DNA from: Taishania sp037189645
GTDB lineage: Bacteria; Bacteroidota; Bacteroidia; Flavobacteriales_D; Crocinitomicaceae
DNA: 64,000 bases
Assembly (NCBI GenBank): GCA_037189645.1
Contig: JBBCIY010000011.1
Coordinates: 90,972 to 154,971 of the forward strand
Direction of reading: 5' to 3'
Part shown: piece by piece, positions 32,067-40,264 of the stretch
How the letters are laid out: each line of letters opens with the position of its first letter
Position numbering within the stretch: the first letter of the stretch is position 1
Made by a program: the position numbers and the translations under genes
Notes under the pieces: generated by a model
Database searches by the model: none
The model's input: the letters and a program-made list of their open reading frames with translations, nothing else
What the model was told of the DNA's origin: nothing

Positions 32067-35000
32067 ATGTACATTATATTTGACACAGAAACAACCGGTT
32101 TACCTAAAAACTGGAATGCCCCGATCACTGATACGGACAATTGGCCTCGTGTTGTACAAATAGCATGGCAGCTGCATGATGAAATGGGGCGTCTTATAGA
32201 ACACAAAGACTTCCTGATCAAACCGGAAGGATTTGACATTCCTTATGATGCTGAGCGTATTCACGGGATTTCCACCGAACTGGCTGAAAAATACGGAGAA
32301 TCACTGGAAACGGTTCTTGCCGATTTTAATAACGCGCTTGGAAAAGCAAAATTCGTTGTCGGGCAGAACATCGGGTTTGATATCAACGTGTTGGGGTGTG
32401 AATACGTACGCTGCAACAGGGAAACATCAATGACAACCATGCCGGTTCTGGATACATGTACGGAAGTGACAGCCGAACTTTGTAAACTTCCCGGAGGGCG
32501 TGGAGGACGGTATAAGCTCCCTACCCTGACAGAACTCCATCAGCACTTATTCGGAGAGCCATTTGCGGAAGCGCATAATGCAACTGCCGACGTGGAAGCG
32601 ACTACCCGTTGTTTCTTTGAATTAATCCGTACGGAAGTATTTACGGAAGAAGAGCTGCAGCAAGGAGGTTCCTACATTGAGGACTTCAAGGCTTTCAACC
32701 CGAAACCCATCGGCTTTATCGGGCTGAAGCACCTTAACCTGAAAGAGGAAAGTGAAAAATTAAAAGTAAAAGAGGAAAGTTCTGTTTCCCAGGAAACACT
32801 GGATGAGAACAGGAAACGCCTGGCCGATATCCATTTTTCCCATTTGCACAACCACACCCAGTTCACAGTACTTCAATCCACAATAAAAGTTCCGTCACTG
32901 GTAAAAAAGGCGGCTGAATACAATATGCCTGCTGTGGCCCTGACAGATAACGGGAATATGATGGCGGCATTTCATTTCGAAAAAGAAGTATCAGCATACA
33001 ATAAAAAAGTCAGGGAATTAAAAAAAGCTGCGGAAGAATCCGGAGAACCGTTTGACGGGCAGGAAATAAAGCCGGTCATCGGGTGTGAATTCAACGTCTG
33101 CAAAGATCTAAGAGCCCGTTCCGGTCAGGATAACGGATACCAGGTTGTCATTCTCGCCAAAAACAGGAATGGGTATCACAATCTGATCAAACTTGCATCA
33201 ATCGCCTACACAGAAGGATTCTATTACGTTCCAAGAATAGACAAAGCCGAAATTGAAAAGTATAAAGAGGACCTGATTGTCCTGACGGGCAACCTGTACG
33301 GAGAGGTTCCGAATATGATCCTGAACATCGGTGAAAAGCAAGCCGAAGAAGCGTTGCTGTGGTGGAAAGAACGGTTTGGCGACGACCTGTACATTGAAAT
33401 CATGCGCCACGGACAGGAAGATGAGAACAGGGTAAATGAAACGCTTATCAAATTCTCCCGTACCCATAACATTAAGCTCGTCGCAACCAACAATACATTC
33501 TACACAACAAAAGAAGAAGCACAGGCGCATGATGTCTTGCTCTGCGTGAAGGATTCCGCCCTGGTAAGCACCCCGAAAGGCCGTGGAAGAGGGTTCAGGT
33601 TCGGTCTTGAAAATGATGAATATTATTTCAAATCCTCTGAGGAAATGAAAGAATTGTTCCTGGATTTGCCGGAAGCGATCGAATCTGTCCAGGAAATCGT
33701 TGATAAATGTGAAGCATACGGACTTGCAAGGGATGTATTATTGCCTGCTTTCGAAATTCCTGAAGAGTTCCAGGACGCAAGGGACCAGGAAGATGGAGGA
33801 AAACGTGGAGAGAACAACTACCTGCGCCATCTGACCTACGAAGGAGCCAAAAAGAGATATGACGAAATCACCGATGAAATCAGGGAACGGCTGGATTTTG
33901 AGCTGGCGACCATCGAACGGACCGGTTACCCGGGATACTTTCTCATTGTGCAGGACTTTTGCCAGGCGGCAAGGAACATGGGCGTTTCAGTTGGCCCGGG
34001 ACGTGGTTCCGCTGCCGGATCTGCCGTAGCCTACTGTATCGGGATCACGAACGTCGACCCGATCAAGTACGACCTGCTTTTTGAGCGCTTCCTGAATCCT
34101 GACCGTATTTCCATGCCCGACATTGATATCGACTTCGATGACGAGGGCCGTGGTGATGTCATTAACTGGGTGATCGATAAATACGGATCCAACCAGGTAG
34201 CGCAGATCATTACCTATGGTACAATGGCCGCGAAATCTTCCATCAGGGATACAGCAAGGGTAATGGACCTGCCTCTGAACGAAGCTGACAGGATTGCAAA
34301 GTTGATCCCGGATACTTCATTGGCGAACATCTTTTCCCTTGATGATGAAACATTGGCCAATAAGCTGAAAAACAACCTCGAAGCCATCAACAAAGCAAAG
34401 GAATTAAAGGCGATCGCGAGTGGTAATAACTTACAGGCAGAGGTGGTCAGGCAGGCCCGGAAACTGGAAGGTTCCGTCAGAAATACAGGAATCCACGCCT
34501 GTGGTGTCATCATAACACCTGATGATATCACCAATTTCGTACCTGTTTCAGTTGCGAAAGACTCCTCCATGTGGTGTACGCAATTTGACAACTCGGTTGC
34601 GGAATCTGCCGGGCTGTTAAAAATGGACTTCCTGGGGTTAAAGACGCTCACCCTGATCAAAGACGCCGTTAAAAATGTCAAATTACGCCACGGCATCGAC
34701 CTAGATCCGGATCAATTCCCGATCGATGATGAAAAAACATACGAATTATTCCAACGCGGTGAAACAGTAGGGATCTTCCAGTACGAATCCCCCGGGATGC
34801 AGAAATACATGCGTGAGCTGAAACCGACCGTATTTGCCGACCTCATTGCCATGAACGCATTGTATCGCCCGGGCCCACTGGAATACATCCCCTCATTCAT
34901 CCGCAGAAAGCATGGAGAAGAACCCATCATTTATGACCTCGACGACTGTGAGGAATACCTGAAAGAAACATACGGAATTACCGTATACCAGGAGCAGGTG

Positions 35001-36425
35001 ATGCTGCTCTCCCAGAAGCTTGCGAATTTTACCAAAGGTGAAGCAGATACCCTTCGTAAGGCGATGGGGAAAAAGCAGAAGGATGTACTGGACAAAATGA
35101 AACCGCTTTTCCTTGAAAACGGTTCGAAGAACGGCCACCCTGTAGATAAGCTGGAAAAAATATGGAAAGACTGGGAAGCATTCGCATCCTACGCCTTCAA
35201 CAAGTCCCACTCTACCTGTTATGCGTGGATCGCTTACCAGACGGCCTATCTGAAAGCCAATTACCCGGCGGAATACATGGCATCCGTACTTTCCAACAAC
35301 ATGAATGACATCAAATCGGTTTCATTTTTCATGGAGGAGTGCAAACGAATGGGCATCAACGTACTTGGGCCGGATGTAAATGAATCACACTTGAAATTTA
35401 CAGTAAACAGCTCCGGTGATATCCGTTTTGGACTGGGAGCAATCAAAGGGCTGGGATCTGGTCCTGTAGGGGCGATCATAGCGGAACGCGACGCTGAGGG
35501 CCCGTTCAAATCCATCTTTGACTTTTCCAAACGGGTAGGCTCAAAAGACTGCAACAAAAAAGCCTACGAAGGACTGATCTATGGCGGTGGGTTCGACTCG
35601 TTCAAAAACATACACAGGGCTCAGTACTTCAAGGAAGATTCAAACAAAAGGACGTTTCTTGAAAGTTTGCTGAAATTCGGATCCAGTTTCAAAGAAAACG
35701 AAAACTCCGCTCAGGCGTCTTTATTCGGCGGGGACTCCGGCGTGGAAATGCCCCAGCCTGAAATCCCGAAATGCGAAGAATGGGGAAGCTGGCAAAAGCT
35801 GTCAAAAGAAAAAGAAGTGGTCGGTATCTACATTTCCGGGCATCCGCTTGACGATTACAAACTGGAGCTGAATTCATTCTGCAACGGAAATGTGGAGATG
35901 CTCAATAACCTGGAAGCAAATTTAGGAAAAGAGGTCACCATCGGATGTGTGATTTCTGAAGCAGAACACCGATTCACCGTAAAAGGCGACCCGTTCGGAA
36001 GCATGACCATCGAAGATTATTCCCATTCCGCAAAAATCTTCCTATGGCGTGACAATTACCTTAAATTCAGCCACTTTTTAAAACCAAACATGTTCGTCGC
36101 GATAAAAGGACGGATCGAAGTGCCGCAAAGGAGCAGTAAAATTGAATTTACCATCCATTCCATTGAGCTGCTTCAGAATTTAAGGGAAAAGAAAGTGAAT
36201 TCCATCAATGTGAGAATTCCTGCCCGTTCTCTTGAGCAGCGGCTGATCGCCGACCTTAATAAATTGTTCCTTGAGAACGAAGGAGGATGCTCGGTTAACT
36301 TTACGGTCTATGATCCTGTGGATGAAATCGAAGTGAAATTGAATTCAAAGAGTTTGAGAGTTGAACTAAATAACCAGGTTATAAGCACGTTAGATAATTT
36401 GAATTTAAGTTATAATTTAAAATAA
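32067..36425 (+). CDS. dnaE: DNA polymerase III alpha subunit with fused proofreading exonuclease
   Basis: A 1452-residue replicative polymerase subunit. Residues 1-190 are a DEDDh 3'-5' exonuclease of the DnaQ type: FDTETTG (5-11), VGQNIGFD (98-105) and HNATADVEATT (170-180). After a short linker a PHP domain begins with HLHNHT (259-264), keeping metal-binding His residues. The polymerase core has GPGRGSAAGSA and the catalytic Asp triad region MPDIDIDFDDEGR (about 683-695). A C-terminal OB-fold (VTIGCVISEAEHRF, FVAIKGRIEV) follows. Polymerase and proofreading in one chain is the normal arrangement in Flavobacteriia. The linker contains an in-frame purine-rich direct repeat (32742-32780). Confidence 0.97.
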   Translation: MYIIFDTETTGLPKNWNAPITDTDNWPRVVQIAWQLHDEMGRLIEHKDFLIKPEGFDIPYDAERIHGISTELAEKYGESLETVLADFNNALGKAKFVVGQNIGFDINVLGCEYVRCNRETSMTTMPVLDTCTEVTAELCKLPGGRGGRYKLPTLTELHQHLFGEPFAEAHNATADVEATTRCFFELIRTEVFTEEELQQGGSYIEDFKAFNPKPIGFIGLKHLNLKEESEKLKVKEESSVSQETLDENRKRLADIHFSHLHNHTQFTVLQSTIKVPSLVKKAAEYNMPAVALTDNGNMMAAFHFEKEVSAYNKKVRELKKAAEESGEPFDGQEIKPVIGCEFNVCKDLRARSGQDNGYQVVILAKNRNGYHNLIKLASIAYTEGFYYVPRIDKAEIEKYKEDLIVLTGNLYGEVPNMILNIGEKQAEEALLWWKERFGDDLYIEIMRHGQEDENRVNETLIKFSRTHNIKLVATNNTFYTTKEEAQAHDVLLCVKDSALVSTPKGRGRGFRFGLENDEYYFKSSEEMKELFLDLPEAIESVQEIVDKCEAYGLARDVLLPAFEIPEEFQDARDQEDGGKRGENNYLRHLTYEGAKKRYDEITDEIRERLDFELATIERTGYPGYFLIVQDFCQAARNMGVSVGPGRGSAAGSAVAYCIGITNVDPIKYDLLFERFLNPDRISMPDIDIDFDDEGRGDVINWVIDKYGSNQVAQIITYGTMAAKSSIRDTARVMDLPLNEADRIAKLIPDTSLANIFSLDDETLANKLKNNLEAINKAKELKAIASGNNLQAEVVRQARKLEGSVRNTGIHACGVIITPDDITNFVPVSVAKDSSMWCTQFDNSVAESAGLLKMDFLGLKTLTLIKDAVKNVKLRHGIDLDPDQFPIDDEKTYELFQRGETVGIFQYESPGMQKYMRELKPTVFADLIAMNALYRPGPLEYIPSFIRRKHGEEPIIYDLDDCEEYLKETYGITVYQEQVMLLSQKLANFTKGEADTLRKAMGKKQKDVLDKMKPLFLENGSKNGHPVDKLEKIWKDWEAFASYAFNKSHSTCYAWIAYQTAYLKANYPAEYMASVLSNNMNDIKSVSFFMEECKRMGINVLGPDVNESHLKFTVNSSGDIRFGLGAIKGLGSGPVGAIIAERDAEGPFKSIFDFSKRVGSKDCNKKAYEGLIYGGGFDSFKNIHRAQYFKEDSNKRTFLESLLKFGSSFKENENSAQASLFGGDSGVEMPQPEIPKCEEWGSWQKLSKEKEVVGIYISGHPLDDYKLELNSFCNGNVEMLNNLEANLGKEVTIGCVISEAEHRFTVKGDPFGSMTIEDYSHSAKIFLWRDNYLKFSHFLKPNMFVAIKGRIEVPQRSSKIEFTIHSIELLQNLREKKVNSINVRIPARSLEQRLIADLNKLFLENEGGCSVNFTVYDPVDEIEVKLNSKSLRVELNNQVISTLDNLNLSYNLK
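32742..32780 (+). repeat. In-frame purine-rich direct repeat inside dnaE
   Basis: AAAGAGGAAAGT occurs at 32742-32753 and again at 32769-32780, 27 bp (nine codons) apart, with a purine-rich stretch between. It encodes a charged linker, KEES...KLKV...KEES, between the exonuclease and PHP domains. Confidence 0.6.
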
Positions 36426-36464
36426 TACAGGCAGATCAGCACCTGAATTTTATTGGTTAAATTC

Positions 36465-36494
36465 TTCTCCTGTTCGCTATTTTGATTATTTTTG
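36465..36494 (+). promoter_or_regulatory. Promoter of the HU/SPOR gene, near-leaderless
   Basis: TTC (36465-36467), a 19-nt spacer and TATTTTTG (36487-36494), a perfect -7 box ending 5 nt before the ATG at 36500. The TTG at 36482 that could extend the frame lies upstream of the box and cannot be in this transcript. Confidence 0.6.
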
Positions 36495-36499
36495 CAACT

Positions 36500-37684
36500 A
36501 TGGTAAGCGTAGAAGAAATAATAGGGAATTTATTACTGCGTCACAACTGTGTCATTATCCCGGGATTCGGAGGTTTCGTAGCTAAACAGACCTCTGCAAG
36601 GATTGACTATAAGAACGGGATCATTACCCCTCCGGGAAAATCACTGCTGTTCAATCGCCAGCTGATGACGAATGACGGCTTGCTGATTTCCGAATTCGCG
36701 TACCAGAATGAGATCACGTATGACAATGCGGTTGCCGCCGTCAACCAACTGATCTCCGGCTGGAATGCTGAACTGAGCAAAGGAAACCGCGTTTCAATCG
36801 ACCGGGTAGGCTTCCTATTCTTCGACCAGGAAAGAAACATCTGTTTTGAGCAAGACAGGTATTTCAATCTCCTGCTTTCTTCTTACGGATTAAGCAGCGT
36901 ACATTTCTTAACTGAAACAGATGTAGCGATCGCACAGCAAAAGATCGAAGCAATGGAGCAAACATCCGTTTCCATTACTCCCGAGGCTTTCAGTGGCATT
37001 CAACAGGAAGAAAAACAAACGGTTGAACGACCTGCAACACCAATTCCGGTTGAGAATAAACGGCCAGCAATCGTTCCTCCTGTAACCAGGAAGAAATCAA
37101 GCTTCTGGAAGTATGCAGCAGCGGCTTGTGCCATACCGATCCTGTTTTACTCATTTTGGATTCCCATGAAAACGGATGTACTGGAGTCCAGGATCATCTC
37201 TTTCCAGGATTTCAACCCGTTCCACCAACGTGAAACAGCTGTCTACAAGCAGCACAAGGTACAAGATCTGCTTTCCTCAAAAAGCGAAAAATCCCAGTCA
37301 CTGGACGAGCAATTGCAAACCATCGAATCCGATGAAAGCATTTACTCTTACAACCTGACAGATGAAACCTATGTCCTGGTTAAAATTGACAAACACGATG
37401 AGGTGACACAGGCTGAGACTGTTACAACAGAAATCACTCCGATTACAGCCAATGCAAGCCAGTCCACCGGTTCACTCAACTATATCGTCGGGTGCTTTTC
37501 AGACGAAACAAATGCCGAAAACCTTGTCAATGAATTGAAAACAAAAGGATTCAATGCCTTTATCAAAGACAGAAAAGGAGGATTAAGCAGGGTATCCATC
37601 GGTTCAGCCGATTCCAGAGAAGCCATGGACCAGCTCATGGCCAGGGCAGGTGCTTCGGGGTATTCCGGCTGGATTTTAAAATAG
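36500..37684 (+). CDS. HU-like domain, membrane segment and SPOR domain protein
   Basis: A 394-residue protein. The N-terminal 125 residues (VEEIIGNLLLRHNCVIIPGFGGFVAK, GKSLLFN, NDGLLIS, RVSIDRVGFLFFD) match the bacterial HU-CCDC81-type domain, related in fold to HU DNA-binding proteins. One membrane segment lies at about 201-222, and a SPOR domain occupies the last 75 residues (YIVGCFSDETNAENLVNELKTKGF). SPOR domains bind denuded glycan strands of peptidoglycan, usually at division sites. The protein therefore spans the inner membrane with the HU-like part inside. The family is common in Bacteroidota; its job is not established. Confidence 0.9.
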   Translation: MVSVEEIIGNLLLRHNCVIIPGFGGFVAKQTSARIDYKNGIITPPGKSLLFNRQLMTNDGLLISEFAYQNEITYDNAVAAVNQLISGWNAELSKGNRVSIDRVGFLFFDQERNICFEQDRYFNLLLSSYGLSSVHFLTETDVAIAQQKIEAMEQTSVSITPEAFSGIQQEEKQTVERPATPIPVENKRPAIVPPVTRKKSSFWKYAAAACAIPILFYSFWIPMKTDVLESRIISFQDFNPFHQRETAVYKQHKVQDLLSSKSEKSQSLDEQLQTIESDESIYSYNLTDETYVLVKIDKHDEVTQAETVTTEITPITANASQSTGSLNYIVGCFSDETNAENLVNELKTKGFNAFIKDRKGGLSRVSIGSADSREAMDQLMARAGASGYSGWILK

Positions 37685-37695
37685 CTTCCTCCATT

Positions 37696-38175
37696 ATGAA
37701 GTTCCGGATCTTAACACACGAAGAACTGAGCGCTCTTGAAGACGACCTGAAAGCTTTCCTGATCATAAACGGAATTGATGGACCGGAATGGGAACGGATC
37801 AACCGGAACGACCCACAGAAAGCTGTTGGGTTAGTGGAGATTTTTTCCAATACCGTTCTGGAAAAAGTGTATGGAAAGATTCATTACCTGGAATTCCGTT
37901 CTCCGAAAACGTGTATCGCTTTTCATTGCAAGGAAAATGAAACGGACCTGATCTCCCTGAGCCTGAATAAAACTTCTCCTGCAGACTTTTCCACTCCCGC
38001 ATCCATTCATCAGGCTCTGATCAACAATGCCGGTGATATTCAGTTCATCAAGCATTCCCGCATACACACCAGGACAAGAGAAGAGGAAGTGCATCTGCTG
38101 CTCGGACAAGGATGTGTTCCGTCAGTTCGGGAATTTTGGGTATCTTTGGAAACTGTGACAGAAAAACAACAATAA
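37696..38175 (+). CDS. Conserved hypothetical protein, DUF6495-like
   Basis: A 159-residue soluble protein beginning MKFRILTHEELSALEDDLKAFL. The opening motif (MK-R-LT-EEL), the WERI/NDP segment and the EIFSNTVLEKV region resemble the DUF6495 family of Bacteroidota as I remember it; this is recognition, not a search. Function unknown. It is 11 nt downstream of the HU/SPOR gene and 15 nt upstream of the DUF2911 gene, so all three may be one transcript, although a possible promoter for the next gene lies in its 3' end. Confidence 0.7.
   Translation: MKFRILTHEELSALEDDLKAFLIINGIDGPEWERINRNDPQKAVGLVEIFSNTVLEKVYGKIHYLEFRSPKTCIAFHCKENETDLISLSLNKTSPADFSTPASIHQALINNAGDIQFIKHSRIHTRTREEEVHLLLGQGCVPSVREFWVSLETVTEKQQ
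38141..38148 (+). promoter_or_regulatory. Possible internal -7 box for the DUF2911 gene
   Basis: TATCTTTG, a perfect TAnnTTTG, lies inside the end of the upstream gene, 42 nt before the ATG at 38191. Because it is within coding sequence it could be chance. Confidence 0.35.
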
Positions 38176-38190
38176 ATACACCATAGAAAA

Positions 38191-39036
38191 ATGAGAAAAA
38201 TCATTATCGCTGCCATCGTTATGGCATCTTTCGGAGCAAATGCCCAAATCAAGACCCCTGCATTGAGCCCGTTGGGAAAAATTGAGCAGACAGTCGGATT
38301 AACAAACATCAGCGTTGAATATTCGAGACCAAGCAAAAGAGGGAGAACTGTTTTCCCTGATGTCGTGCCTTACGGACAGATCTGGAGAGCAGGCGCGAAC
38401 AAGAATTCGATCATCACAACGGACGACAACTTAGTATTCGGAAAAGACACATTAAAAGCTGGTTCCTACGCGATCTTCGTAAAACCTGAGGCCAAAGAAT
38501 GGATCATTTACTTCTATAAGCATACAGAAAACTGGGGAACACCCGCACAGTGGGATGAAAACCAGGTCGCAGTACAGGTAAGCACAACCTCACAGCCGAT
38601 CAACCCGGTGGAAACATTCACCATTTCGTTCGATAAGATAGAAATTGACGGCGCAACATTGGCGCTGGCATGGGACAAGACCGGAGTGAATATCCCTTTC
38701 AAAGTGATCAACGGACCGAAAGTGGAAGCAAGCATCAATAAAACATTAGCCGGACCAACTGCCGCAGACTATTACCGGGCAGCCGATTACTACCTGAATT
38801 CCAATGGAGACATGAAACAAGCATTGGAGTGGATCGATGCATCCATTAAGCTAAGCGGAGACAATGTTCCTTTCTATTTCCTGCGCAAAAAAGCGCTGAT
38901 CCAGGCAAACCTGAAAGATTATAAAAATGCCATCGAAACTGCGAAAATTTCAATTGAAAGCGCAAAAAAAGCAGGAAATGATGAATATGTAAAAATGAAT
39001 GAAGCTTCCATCAAGGAATGGAGCAAAAATAAATAA
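38191..39036 (+). CDS. DUF2911 domain-containing exported protein
   Basis: A 281-residue protein with a signal peptide (1-19, cleavage after ANA). Residues 22-170 are a DUF2911 domain, recognised by SPLGKIEQTVGLTNISVEYSRPSKRGRTVF, IWRAGANKNSIITT and GSYAIFVKP. The C-terminal 100 residues are helical and TPR-like (YRAADYYLNSNGDMKQALEWIDASIKL, KNAIETAKISIESAKKAG). The function of the domain is unknown; it is frequent in periplasmic proteins of Bacteroidota. Confidence 0.9.
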   Translation: MRKIIIAAIVMASFGANAQIKTPALSPLGKIEQTVGLTNISVEYSRPSKRGRTVFPDVVPYGQIWRAGANKNSIITTDDNLVFGKDTLKAGSYAIFVKPEAKEWIIYFYKHTENWGTPAQWDENQVAVQVSTTSQPINPVETFTISFDKIEIDGATLALAWDKTGVNIPFKVINGPKVEASINKTLAGPTAADYYRAADYYLNSNGDMKQALEWIDASIKLSGDNVPFYFLRKKALIQANLKDYKNAIETAKISIESAKKAGNDEYVKMNEASIKEWSKNK

Positions 39037-39056
39037 TCATTGAACGACACCCATTG

Positions 39057-39113
39057 AGCTGTTTAAAAAATTAATTGCATCCTGATGCTGTTATTTTTTT
39101 AAGCAGCTTTTTT
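39057..39113 (+). terminator. Long terminator hairpin after the DUF2911 gene
   Basis: AGCTGTTTAAAAAA (39057-39070) pairs with the stretch 39094-39108 (ending AAGCAGCT) with one wobble, and a T run follows. An inner GCAT-ATGC pair may add a second stem. Confidence 0.55.
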
Positions 39114-39114
39114 A

Positions 39115-39122
39115 TACATTTC
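39115..39122 (+). promoter_or_regulatory. Possible -7 box of the SUFU-family gene
   Basis: TACATTTC differs from TAnnTTTG only at the last base and ends 3 nt before the ATG at 39126, the same close spacing seen for other genes in this window. Confidence 0.4.
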
Positions 39123-39125
39123 CGT

Positions 39126-39740
39126 ATGTCCCAGCTAAAAGAAGCATTGATAAAACGATTTGGAGAACACCGTGTGATGGATGTGCCGGTTGCAGAAGGA
39201 GAAATGCCCTTGCTTGCGCTTGACCTGGAATCGCGTTCTCCGGTGACCGTCATCCTCACCAATGGGCTTTCGGATTACAAAATGCCTGTCCCCGACAAAC
39301 TGAAAGGGCGTGAGCACAACGAATTATGCTTTTGCCTTCCAAGCTATTGGGAATGGGAAGACCTGGAAAATCCGAATATGAACTGGATTTTTCCCTGGCT
39401 GCAAAAGTTATCAAAACACGTCGTGGAAAAACAGACCTGGTTCGGGCATGGCCATACCATCCCCAACGGAAAAGACCTGGCCCCACTCTCCCCTGCTATG
39501 CGCCAGAATCACCTGATCCTGTCGGACCCTGTTCTGTTGGAAAACGAGCTGAAACCTGTCTCAATCGGTGAAAAAGAAGTAAATTTCCTGGCAATCATCC
39601 CTATTTTCCCGGATGAGATGGATTTTAAGCAAGCCAAAGGAACATTTAAATTTTTCGTCAGAATGAGCAACAAAGGAGTCGATGAGCTGCTGGACGACTA
39701 CAGAACGACCATTATGCGCGGAAAATGGAGGATCTTCTAA
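39126..39740 (+). CDS. Suppressor-of-fused (SUFU) family protein
   Basis: A 204-residue cytoplasmic protein. The core features (LALDLESRSPVTVILTNGLSDYKMPVP, ELCFCLPSYWEW, WIFPWLQKLSKHVVEKQTWFGHGHTIPNG, and a C-terminal FKFFVRMSNKGVDELLDDY) fit the SUFU domain family, found in animal Hedgehog signalling and, as stand-alone proteins, in many bacteria, where some are thought to be immunity proteins of toxin systems. No toxin gene is adjacent. A longer frame from a TTG at 39075 runs through the terminator hairpin and is rejected; the ATG at 39126 is used. The start of the next gene overlaps its end by 16 bp. Confidence 0.8.
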   Translation: MSQLKEALIKRFGEHRVMDVPVAEGEMPLLALDLESRSPVTVILTNGLSDYKMPVPDKLKGREHNELCFCLPSYWEWEDLENPNMNWIFPWLQKLSKHVVEKQTWFGHGHTIPNGKDLAPLSPAMRQNHLILSDPVLLENELKPVSIGEKEVNFLAIIPIFPDEMDFKQAKGTFKFFVRMSNKGVDELLDDYRTTIMRGKWRIF

Positions 39741-40204
39741 CCAACACTCACACAATGCCCATCTGTCATCCAAATACATCGTTTTTACTGATACTTTCCT
39801 GGGATGGAATTGAGCGGATCAGCCAGGTAAAAGATCTGTTCAGACCTTGTTTCGAAGACAAACAGCATTTTGAGATTCTCTTGCTCACGGATGCGAAAAG
39901 ACCAAAAGAAAATTTTGAGATCCCGGGCAGGACGTATGTTATTTCAAAATCAGATTTCGGGTTAACGGGCAAACTGAAATCAAAAAAACTCCTTCCTACG
40001 GAATATACGCATTTTGATGTAGCGATCATGCTGTCCGATTTTACAGGAAAACAGGAAAAAGTCATCCGGTCACTCAACATCAGGCATGTGGTAGGATTCG
40101 GCGACGAACGTGAATTCGTGGATATCAACCTGGTCGGATCTCATCACCAGCCACTGGAAAAAGTGCTGTTCGCGAAACAGATCCTGTCCAAAATTTCAGA
40201 TTGA
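39725..40204 (+). CDS. Hypothetical protein, possibly DUF6913-like
   Basis: A 159-residue protein if read from the ATG at 39725, which overlaps the end of the SUFU-family gene by 16 bp, or 149 residues from the ATG at 39755. It has alternating strands and helices (FLLILSWDGIERISQVKDLF, HFDVAIMLSDFTGKQEKVIRSLNIRHVVGFG), suggesting a small alpha/beta domain, which reminds me of DUF6913 proteins; I am not sure. No catalytic motif is seen. It is translationally coupled to the SUFU-family gene. Confidence 0.6.
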   Translation: MEDLLTNTHTMPICHPNTSFLLILSWDGIERISQVKDLFRPCFEDKQHFEILLLTDAKRPKENFEIPGRTYVISKSDFGLTGKLKSKKLLPTEYTHFDVAIMLSDFTGKQEKVIRSLNIRHVVGFGDEREFVDINLVGSHHQPLEKVLFAKQILSKISD

Positions 40205-40264
40205 TCATCCCTATCCTGGGAACAAGCTCCAAACACTTGCTTTACGGGTAATCGTCACCTGTTT

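Noticed and set aside
34214..34696. 160-codon minus-strand frame inside dnaE
   Set aside because: Shadow frame over the conserved polymerase core.
39075..39125. N-terminal extension of the SUFU-family gene from TTG
   Set aside because: It runs through the terminator hairpin of the previous gene, and a likely promoter box lies at 39115-39122.
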